Assembly: GCA_009928745.1 (NCBI GenBank)
Contig: SACC01000063.1
Location: 1 to 6,906, forward strand
From: Clostridia bacterium
Lineage (GTDB): Bacteria; Bacillota; Clostridia; Christensenellales; CAG-1252
Direction of reading: 5' to 3'
Length of the DNA: 6,906 bases
Part shown: positions 1-4,442 of the stretch, one piece after another
Layout: each line of letters starts with the position of its first letter
Position numbering within the stretch: position 1 is the stretch's first letter
The notes under the pieces: model-generated
Database searches by the model: none
What the model was told of the DNA's origin: nothing
What the model saw: only the letters and a program-made list of their open reading frames with translations
Translations under genes and position numbers: made by a program

Positions 1-1269
1 AGCACAATTCTCACTGCAACGACCGCTCTTTGCATTGATTATTGAACACATATCGAAAATTAGCGGCATAATAAGAAAGACCTTTGCCGAAGAACTGGGG
101 ATAAATATTTCGAAGACTATAATAACCACATAAATCATAAGTATTGCGATCATCGAGGGCTGATTTTCTATAATGCTTACGAATTTGTATAATATGGTAT
201 CCATTACATCGCCTTCGGAGATAATATAGCGCACACCGCCTGCAATCATTATCATGATAACGGCAGGCAGAAGGGTGAGCATGCCTTTTAGCAGATTTTT
301 CATCAGTTTTTTGCCTTTTACTCCGCATATTATGCAGGCGCCTATGCCAGAAATGACATAAATAACAACGGTAATATACATTATATAATTGGCAAGCGGA
401 TGCCAAAATATTGAAGCGATAGCGCAAACTACAATGACAATCATCCAGGCGGCGAACCATATAAGCGCTTGGCTTTTTTTGCGGTCATATTGGAATTCGG
501 AAGTAAAATCAAAGCAAAGCTTGCGTTGCTTATCTTCTTTATACACTACTGATTTTTTGGGACATTTATCGATTTTTTTAGCGTAAGAATATACAAAAAG
601 AATAAGCGCCGCATAAAGCAGTACAAAAGTGATAATACGGAGTCCAATTCCCGAAAACATAGGAATACCGCCGATTTGCTGCGCTATACCTATAGAAAAA
701 GGATTGACGACGCCGGCTGCAAAACCCAAAGCGCCGGCAAGTATTGATATGCCAAGACCGACCAGCGCGTCCCAGCCCATCGCGTAACACAGAATAACGA
801 CTATAGGCACTAAAGGAATAAGCTCCTCGAACATACCTACTGCGCTACCCAAAAACATAAAAGCAAAGGATAATATAAATATTATGTAATACTTTTTGTC
901 CTTGAAGCGATGGGCTATGGAGTTAATCATATAAATGAGAATACCGCTTTTTTCAAGCGCGGTAAATACTGCGCCGATAACAAGAAGCAAGGCGATTATT
1001 GCGTACACCACGCTGCTACCTTCAGCGGAAGGGGATAGAATCATTATTGGCGATAGCGCGAACTGCCACCATTTGATGCCGTCAAGATCGGGATTCTCGG
1101 CGTAGGTACCTTGAATAATTGAGCCTGAATCGTCTCTTAGATATTCTCCCTTCGGCAAAGCGAAAGTAAGCACATACGAGCCGACTACCAAAATCAAAAC
1201 TATCACTACCGCGACGATTATCGCCTTTTTATTGATTTGAAGTATTTTTCCGTCTTTAATCTCCGACAC
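1..1269 (-). CDS. YfcC-family (DcuC/ArcD-like) integral membrane transporter, C-terminus cut off by window edge
   Basis: 423 codons are readable without a stop, and the C-terminal end lies beyond base 1. The product is a multi-pass membrane protein: a hydrophobic helix at residues 16-38 follows a short charged N-terminus, and many further helices follow (for example 86-105, 127-143, 150-165, 208-228, 268-288, 294-315, 330-345, 372-390). Motifs recalled from the YfcC / C4-dicarboxylate anaerobic carrier family (PF03606) are visible: GMFEELIPLVP at 145-155, NPFSIGIAQQIGGIPMFSG at 189-207 and FIPSSSAKVFLIMP at 389-402, the latter two being the hairpin-like substrate regions. A charged cytoplasmic loop spans about 229-266. 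The start is GTG, chosen because GAGG (1275-1278) sits 5 nt upstream, no in-frame ATG lies between it and the upstream stop, and the protein begins where family members do. Family members transport small carboxylates, amino acids or peptides; the substrate here cannot be read. It is transcribed away from the Cys-rich genes, so no functional link is implied. Confidence 0.85.
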   Translation of the reverse strand, partial: MSEIKDGKILQINKKAIIVAVVIVLILVVGSYVLTFALPKGEYLRDDSGSIIQGTYAENPDLDGIKWWQFALSPIMILSPSAEGSSVVYAIIALLLVIGAVFTALEKSGILIYMINSIAHRFKDKKYYIIFILSFAFMFLGSAVGMFEELIPLVPIVVILCYAMGWDALVGLGISILAGALGFAAGVVNPFSIGIAQQIGGIPMFSGIGLRIITFVLLYAALILFVYSYAKKIDKCPKKSVVYKEDKQRKLCFDFTSEFQYDRKKSQALIWFAAWMIVIVVCAIASIFWHPLANYIMYITVVIYVISGIGACIICGVKGKKLMKNLLKGMLTLLPAVIMIMIAGGVRYIISEGDVMDTILYKFVSIIENQPSMIAILMIYVVIIVFEIFIPSSSAKVFLIMPLIFDMCSIINAKSGRCSENCA

Positions 1270-1312
1270 TTTAACCTCGCAAATATTTAATAATGCAAAA
1301 ATGCATGAAGTT

Positions 1313-1341
1313 ATTCTACTATGATTTAATCATTTTTACAA
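1313..1341 (-). promoter_or_regulatory. Candidate sigma-A promoter for the YfcC-like gene
   Basis: On the minus strand, TTGTAA (1336-1341) and TAGAAT (1313-1318) are separated by exactly 17 nt, matching 4/6 and 5/6 of the sigma-A consensus. The -10 box lies about 44 nt before the GTG start. The surroundings are AT-rich, so chance matches are likely; this is inferred from pattern alone. Confidence 0.4.
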
Positions 1342-1524
1342 GTTTTTGCAAGAAAAAATATAAAAATATTGTAAATTATACAGAAATTTATACAAATCGC
1401 CCTTTTATGCATCGAATAATGTATAATTATGCATATTGAAAAAAATATTCTCGAAGTTTGATTATTGATGTAGCTAGAAAGAATTATCAAGCATAGTATG
1501 TATTAGCGTGAAAGCACTTTGCGC

Positions 1525-1553
1525 TTGCCGTGAGGCGAGAATTTTAGTATAAA
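1525..1553 (+). promoter_or_regulatory. Candidate sigma-A-like promoter for the Cys-rich/collagen unit
   Basis: TTGCCG (1525-1530) and TATAAA (1548-1553) are separated by 17 nt, which would give a leader of about 50 nt before the ATG at 1610. The -35 is poor (4/6) and overlaps the small hairpin at 1524-1539. The perfect TATAAT at 1422-1427 is an alternative that would leave a structured leader of roughly 175 nt. Neither is decisive. Confidence 0.3.
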
Positions 1554-1591
1554 TTTTTGTTAAAACACGAAAGATGCTTCTCACGTAAATT

Positions 1592-1602
1592 TTTACGGAG
1601 GA
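1592..1602 (+). promoter_or_regulatory. Ribosome binding site in a block shared with the next gene
   Basis: The block TTTACGGAGGA contains a strong GGAGG Shine-Dalgarno with about 8 nt to the ATG at 1610. The identical 11 bases occur before the collagen-like gene at 1806-1816. It fixes the start of the small Cys-rich gene, which is too short for most gene callers. Confidence 0.8.
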
Positions 1603-1609
1603 AATTATT

Positions 1610-1786
1610 ATGTTTAATTGTTGTATAAACACTAACAATACTTGTTGCAGATGCTGCTGTAATTGCTGTAATTGCTGTAATTGCTGCTGCAGACCCTATC
1701 TTGCTTGGCAAATATCGGGTTGCGGTCGCTGTCTGTATTGTTGGCCTTGCGGATTGTGCTGCCAAAGAAGGCGCTGTTGCCGCTAG
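1610..1786 (+). CDS. 58-residue, 38% cysteine small protein
   Basis: 58 codons from ATG to TAG behind a strong Shine-Dalgarno. I do not recognise a named family. Twenty-two of 58 residues are cysteine, in two clusters: residues 4-27 (fourteen Cys, with a core of CC-N repeats) and residues 38-57 (eight Cys, as spaced GCGRCLYCWPC and CC pairs). Between them is a short Cys-free stretch with aromatic residues (PYLAWQIS, 29-36), and the end is basic (QRRRCCR). There is no signal peptide or membrane segment and almost no acidic residue. It lies 35 nt upstream of the collagen-like gene in the same direction, with no terminator between, so the two are very probably co-transcribed. That pairing suggests a cross-linking or metal-binding structural partner, by analogy with Cys-rich exosporium proteins of Clostridioides difficile (CdeC, CdeM); that role is inference. 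A metallothionein-like metal binder is the main alternative. Confidence 0.75.
   Translation: MFNCCINTNNTCCRCCCNCCNCCNCCCRPYLAWQISGCGRCLYCWPCGLCCQRRRCCR
1661..1687 (+). repeat. Three tandem 9-bp units encoding Asn-Cys-Cys
   Basis: The unit AATTGCTGT occurs three times in tandem, the last copy ending in C instead of T. It encodes (Asn-Cys-Cys)3 inside the small Cys-rich protein. Near-identity at the DNA level suggests expansion by slippage, so copy number may vary between strains. Confidence 0.85.
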
Positions 1787-1805
1787 TACTATAGACAAAA
1801 TTATA

Positions 1806-1816
1806 TTTACGGAGGA
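1806..1816 (+). promoter_or_regulatory. Ribosome binding site of the collagen-like gene (second copy of the shared block)
   Basis: TTTACGGAGGA, identical to 1592-1602. GGAGG ends 6 nt before the ATG at 1822 and selects that start. Confidence 0.8.
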
Positions 1817-1821
1817 TATTT

Positions 1822-2772
1822 ATGTGTAATGAAAGTAAATACAATATGACCGAATGTCACGACGGATGTTTTGATAATTCTTGCAAGCCTTGTTGCCATC
1901 CTTGCTGCTCACCTTGCGAAATTTGCAAGCAAGGACCTCCCGGACCCGTAGGTCCATGCGGTCCCAAAGGTGAAAAGGGATGTATGGGTCCTTGTGGACC
2001 AAAAGGCGATAGAGGCTGTCCTGGTCCTTGTGGACCCAAAGGTGACAAAGGCTGTCCCGGTGAAAAAGGCGATAAAGGCTGTCCCGGTCCTTGTGGACCC
2101 AAAGGTGAAAAAGGATGTCCTGGCGAAAAGGGCTGTCCCGGCGAGAAAGGCGATAGAGGTTGTCCCGGTCCTTGCGGACCAAAAGGCGAAAAGGGCGAGA
2201 AAGGTTGCCGCGGTGAAAAAGGTGAAAAAGGCGACAGGGGACCTGCAGGCTGCAGTGAATCGTTGTCAATTATACCTTTAGGCAACGGCGGACCCGTCTG
2301 CGTGGTATCGCCATGCGCTACGCTAAAAGGCTTTATAACTCCGCTAGGTTTTGGCGCTACCAACTCAATTGCCGAACTCGGCGATAGCTGTCTCAACTTG
2401 TGCGGTACCTATTATACGGCGTTCAGGCTGCCTTATGATTGCAAAATCAAGAAACTAACTGCCTTCTTTATTGCAGAAAAAGAAAGCTTCTTCAGATGCA
2501 ACACGGTAACGCTTACCTTTGCATTGTATAAGAATGATAGCTGCTGTGACGACAAATTCCAGCTTATACCCGAATCCTATATGGAACTGTCGCCTTGCTT
2601 TAGCGACTGTGTAAAACCAGGAGATTGCGCGTCAGGTAAGGAATGTGTAAACATTTCGCTATGCGAAGGCACGAGACTGATGGCAGTGCTAAGTTGCAAA
2701 AAGACAAAGATGACGGCGCTTGCCTTACAAGGCAATGTGCAGGCAGGCATTGGTATAGAAATCAAAGATTAG
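1822..2772 (+). CDS. Cysteine-rich collagen-like protein with BclB-type C-terminal domain
   Basis: 316 residues containing 38 cysteines (12%). Three parts are visible. Residues 1-37 are a Cys-rich head (ten Cys, with CC pairs) and have no signal peptide or hydrophobic leader. Residues 38-142 are 35 perfect Gly-X-Y triplets, rich in GPK, GEK and GDK, with ten KGE/KGD charge pairs of the type that stabilise bacterial triple helices lacking hydroxyproline. From residue 144 the protein fits, from memory, the C-terminal domain of BclB-type exosporium proteins: GFG at 176-178, AFRLPYD at 200-206, NTVTLTFALY at 227-236, EGTRLMAVLS at 282-291 and VQAGIGIEI at 306-314. Such proteins trimerise through the triple helix and sit on the spore or cell surface. 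The lack of a Sec signal fits assembly from inside a mother cell, which is inference. It is co-oriented with the Cys-rich mini-gene 35 nt upstream and followed by a hairpin terminator. The odd feature is cysteine in all three domains; collagen-like repeats and BclB domains normally have almost none. Confidence 0.85.
   Translation: MCNESKYNMTECHDGCFDNSCKPCCHPCCSPCEICKQGPPGPVGPCGPKGEKGCMGPCGPKGDRGCPGPCGPKGDKGCPGEKGDKGCPGPCGPKGEKGCPGEKGCPGEKGDRGCPGPCGPKGEKGEKGCRGEKGEKGDRGPAGCSESLSIIPLGNGGPVCVVSPCATLKGFITPLGFGATNSIAELGDSCLNLCGTYYTAFRLPYDCKIKKLTAFFIAEKESFFRCNTVTLTFALYKNDSCCDDKFQLIPESYMELSPCFSDCVKPGDCASGKECVNISLCEGTRLMAVLSCKKTKMTALALQGNVQAGIGIEIKD
1933..2250 (+). repeat. Collagen-like Gly-X-Y repeat region with imperfect 36-bp units
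   Basis: Glycine is at every third codon from residue 38 to 143 without interruption. A 12-residue unit, G-P-C-G-P-K-G-[E/D]-[K/R]-G-C-[P/M], occurs at 1951-1986, 1987-2022, 2023-2058 and 2086-2121, and partly at 2167-2202. Spacer triplets (GEK, GDK, GCP, GDR) lie between later copies. Thirteen triplets carry a cysteine: five as GPC and eight as GC[P/M/R]. Synonymous codon differences (GGT/GGC/GGA, CCT/CCC/CCA) show the copies have diverged, so this is not an assembly artefact. Confidence 0.95.
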
Positions 2773-2807
2773 CTATACCTATTAAGATATGCCAAGATAA
2801 AATAATA

Positions 2808-2864
2808 CTCCGCAGAAAACTACGGAGCCAAGCTGTCGACAATTATTGTCGGCAGCTTATTATT
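2808..2864 (+). terminator. Transcription terminator region of the collagen-like gene (two hairpins)
   Basis: The first hairpin, at 2808-2827, pairs CTCCG with CGGAG and closes on an AAAA loop through AG/CT with one C-A mismatch. The second is stronger: AAGCTGTCGACAA (2830-2842) pairs with 2846-2858 in a 13-bp stem with one T-G wobble and a TTA loop. It is followed by an AT-rich stretch, not a clean T-run. It lies between convergent genes and may act in both directions. Confidence 0.75.
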
Positions 2865-2868
2865 TAGC

Positions 2869-2906
2869 GATTACTTATTCAATGTATATACATTGAATAA
2901 GTAATC
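2869..2906. repeat. Perfect 38-bp AT-rich palindrome between convergent genes
   Basis: The two 19-base arms (left arm begins GATTACTTATTCAATG, centre at 2887/2888) are exact reverse complements with no spacer. It lies 96 nt past the collagen-like stop and 33 nt past the stop of the minus-strand dehydrogenase-like gene. It could work as a terminator for the latter or as part of a bidirectional terminator. A protein-binding or recombination site is also possible. Confidence 0.9.
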
Positions 2907-2939
2907 CTATATTATTTAGGTATATATGATAAATTTGCT

Positions 2940-3923
2940 TTAGCAGTTAATTAATAGTTTGAGATTCTTATCGCCTTCCTCAACAGCTTTTTTGAAGAAC
3001 TCGGGAACAGTGTCGAATTCTCCCGTGCCGCTTACGATGCCGTCTATTGTAACTACTTCATTGGCAAGCAGATTAATCGCCGCTCTAAAGTCTTTATAGC
3101 CGTTGTTAATCCCTATTACCTTTAATTGTCTGTACAATATCGTACGTATGTCCGCGTTAAGTTTGTTGATAGAATTGTTGTATCCGATTATACCTACTCT
3201 GCCGCCTTGCGCTGTAAGATTGAACGCCAGCTGTGGCAGCTGACCGCTGCGCCCCTCGAATATTGTGCAGTCCGCCATCTTGCCGCCTGTTATCTCCAGC
3301 ACCTTTTGTTGCGGGTCCTGCTTTTCGCTATTAATGCAATAACTGATACCGAAGCTGCCGGCAAGCGCAAGTTTATCCTCATTTTTATCGATAATTATAG
3401 GTATTATATGATAATAGCTGGCAAGCTGTCCTAGCATCAAGCCCAAAGGATTGGCGCCGACTATTGCAAGGTACTCCTGACTCTCTATCTCCAGTTGGGT
3501 AATTGCGTTATTGCCCATTGCAATATACTCCGCGAATACCGCCTGCTCATCATTGATTCCTTCGGGTAGCTGAAAAACGTTTTCTATCGGCACTATTGCG
3601 TAATTGCTTAAATAGCCGTTAGAGTGCATACCCATATACTTGATATCGTTGGTATTCTTGCCCTCGGGGCTAATGTAAGGACTTAAAAGCACGCGTTCGC
3701 CTTTTTTGAGTCCGCTACCAGCCGGAGCTTCACTGACTAAACCTGCGGCAATTCGGCAGGGAACGATGGGATAATTCACCTCAGCCTTACCTAAAAATAT
3801 AGCCAAATCCGAACTGGAAATCGCCGCTTTGGTGATTTTAACCTTGACAGAATTCTCGTTGGAAGAGAGCTGAATATCTTCCATAACAAAGGTATTGGGA
3901 GCAGTTATTTTCCAAATTTTCAT
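2940..3923 (-). CDS. Medium-chain dehydrogenase/reductase-like protein lacking zinc ligands
   Basis: 327 residues, close to the usual 330-350 of the zinc alcohol dehydrogenase-like (MDR) superfamily. The N-terminal GroES-like catalytic domain covers about 1-130 and the Rossmann domain about 145-280. The ATG start is supported by AAGGTGG 6 nt upstream and a good promoter. Residues expected at the catalytic zinc are replaced: the GxCGSD motif reads ISSSD (Ser36 for Cys), GHE reads CRI (56-58), and the third-ligand region reads EYIAM (132-136). The four-cysteine structural-zinc loop is absent; residues 82-97 have no Cys. The glycine motif reads GANPLG (156-161), so Asn158 replaces the second Gly of GxGxxG. 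Asp179 after the second strand would favour NAD(H) if cofactor is bound. Possibilities are a zinc-independent reductase or a non-catalytic relative; the substrate is unknown. It appears to be a single-gene unit converging on the collagen-like gene. Confidence 0.8.
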   Translation of the reverse strand: MKIWKITAPNTFVMEDIQLSSNENSVKVKITKAAISSSDLAIFLGKAEVNYPIVPCRIAAGLVSEAPAGSGLKKGERVLLSPYISPEGKNTNDIKYMGMHSNGYLSNYAIVPIENVFQLPEGINDEQAVFAEYIAMGNNAITQLEIESQEYLAIVGANPLGLMLGQLASYYHIIPIIIDKNEDKLALAGSFGISYCINSEKQDPQQKVLEITGGKMADCTIFEGRSGQLPQLAFNLTAQGGRVGIIGYNNSINKLNADIRTILYRQLKVIGINNGYKDFRAAINLLANEVVTIDGIVSGTGEFDTVPEFFKKAVEEGDKNLKLLINC

Positions 3924-3946
3924 ATTTTACCACCTTGTGCGATGAC

Positions 3947-3975
3947 ATTATATCATATTACGCAATAACTTGCAA
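3947..3975 (-). promoter_or_regulatory. Sigma-A promoter of the dehydrogenase-like gene
   Basis: On the minus strand, TTGCAA (3970-3975) and a perfect TATAAT (3947-3952) are separated by 17 nt. The start site would be near 3940, giving a leader of under 20 nt with the AAGGTGG ribosome binding site at 3930-3936. Confidence 0.65.
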
Positions 3976-4051
3976 TAAAAAAACAATCGGTTGCGTTCGG
4001 GACAATATTATTGAAGATTGTAAATATTATAAATATAACTGTTAAAAATTG

Positions 4052-4080
4052 TTGACTATTTTGTCAGCTATAAGTATAAT
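4052..4080 (+). promoter_or_regulatory. Strong sigma-A promoter of rpmE
   Basis: TTGACT (4052-4057, 5/6) and a perfect TATAAT (4075-4080) are separated by 17 nt. Transcription should begin near 4087, about 30 nt before the rpmE start. It is the best promoter in the window, as expected for a ribosomal protein gene. Confidence 0.85.
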
Positions 4081-4117
4081 AATAAAGCATTATCTAAAAA
4101 TAATATGAGGTGATAAA

Positions 4118-4324
4118 ATGAAAAGCAATACCCATCCGCAATATAAGACAATAAAGGTTACCTGCGCGTGCGGCGAGACCTTCTTAACAGGCACTACTAA
4201 GAATATCGAGAGTTTGAGAGTTGACGTATGCAACAAATGCCATCCTTACTTTACCGGCAAACAAAAGCTGGTTGAAACCGGCGGTCGCATAGATAAGTTC
4301 AACAAGCGTTACAATCGCGGCTAA
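4118..4324 (+). CDS. rpmE: 50S ribosomal protein L31 (zinc-binding type)
   Basis: 68 residues, the normal length for bacterial L31. L31 sits at the central protuberance of the 50S subunit and helps bridge to the 30S. The sequence begins with the family pattern (MKSNTHPQY; usually MK..IHP.Y). It has the zinc ligands of the C-plus form, Cys16-x-Cys18 and Cys38-x-x-Cys41, and the conserved CHPYFTGKQK and GRIDKFNKRY segments. GAGGTG (4107-4112) lies 5 nt before the ATG. Keeping the cysteines marks it as the zinc-replete paralogue; the zinc-free type (ykgM/ytiA-like), used under zinc starvation, lacks them. A promoter lies upstream and an intrinsic terminator directly downstream, so expression of the following genes must depend on read-through or their own promoter. 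rpmE next to DUF1385, prmC and prfA is a familiar order in Clostridia. Confidence 0.97.
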   Translation: MKSNTHPQYKTIKVTCACGETFLTGTTKNIESLRVDVCNKCHPYFTGKQKLVETGGRIDKFNKRYNRG

Positions 4325-4340
4325 ACAATCAGCAACAGAT

Positions 4341-4366
4341 AGTGCGAAGAAGTTTCGCACTTTTTT
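4341..4366 (+). terminator. Rho-independent terminator after rpmE
   Basis: AGTGCGAA (4341-4348) pairs with TTCGCACT (4354-4361) around a 5-nt loop, an 8-bp stem leading directly into TTTTTT. It begins 17 nt after the rpmE stop. An outer imperfect inverted repeat (4323-4335 with 4377-4388) encloses it. Confidence 0.88.
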
Positions 4367-4432
4367 GTTTTCAAAATTGCTGTTGTTTAATAGCAGATAA
4401 CTATTGATGCGCCAAGATAATTTCGGCGCAAT

Positions 4433-4436
4433 GAGG
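4433..4436 (+). promoter_or_regulatory. Ribosome binding site that decides the DUF1385-PrmC start
   Basis: GAGG lies 6 nt before the ATG at 4443. In-frame upstream starts (TTG 4404, ATG 4407, ATG 4431) have no comparable site, and the family motif IGGQAVLEGVMMRG normally lies within the first 10-15 residues, as it does from 4443. Confidence 0.75.
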
Positions 4437-4442
4437 TTAAGA

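Larger units (their letters stand above)
1270..1609. other. Divergent intergenic region between the transporter and the Cys-rich unit
   Basis: 340 bp with no convincing coding sequence on either strand. Besides the promoter candidates listed separately, it contains a perfect TATAAT on the plus strand at 1422-1427 without a recognisable -35. Two direct copies of TTATGCAT lie at 1405-1412 and 1427-1434, 22 bp apart (about two helical turns), and a third ATGCAT is at 1301-1306. There is a hairpin AGCG/CGCT at 1505-1525, and a 6-bp stem CTTGCC/GGCGAG with a GTGA (GNRA-type) loop at 1524-1539. A short inverted repeat CGTAA/TTACG at 1584-1597 abuts the Shine-Dalgarno of the next gene. I recognise no named riboswitch or T-box. 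Confidence 0.6.

Noticed and set aside
11..790. Minus- and plus-strand short open frames inside the transporter gene
   Set aside because: They lie in other frames of the continuous YfcC-like reading frame, and their translations show no family resemblance.
1490..1500. CATAGTAT at 1492-1499 as a sporulation sigma (E/K) -10 box
   Set aside because: No matching -35 (no AC or ATA element at the right distance); the region is AT-rich, so I do not claim sporulation control from it.
1661..1687. Possible CRISPR or intergenic satellite
   Set aside because: The three 9-bp units are inside a coding frame, have no spacers and keep the frame.
1857..2396. Minus-strand open frame with Pro-Gln-Gly/Ser-Pro-Phe repeats
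   Set aside because: It is the antisense image of the Gly-X-Y repeat, has no ribosome binding site, and the plus-strand frame has a clear start and domains.
4053..4067. TGAC-N6-GTCA inverted repeat over the rpmE -35 as an operator
   Set aside because: Arms of only 4 bp and partly dictated by the -35 sequence itself.
2791..4420. GCCAAGATAA at both 2791-2800 and 4411-4420 as a dispersed repeat
   Set aside because: Ten matching bases without shared flanks is weak evidence and likely chance.
4404..4442. Longer N-terminus for DUF1385-PrmC from TTG 4404 or ATG 4407
   Set aside because: No Shine-Dalgarno precedes those codons, while GAGG is well spaced before ATG 4443 and the conserved motif position fits the shorter form.
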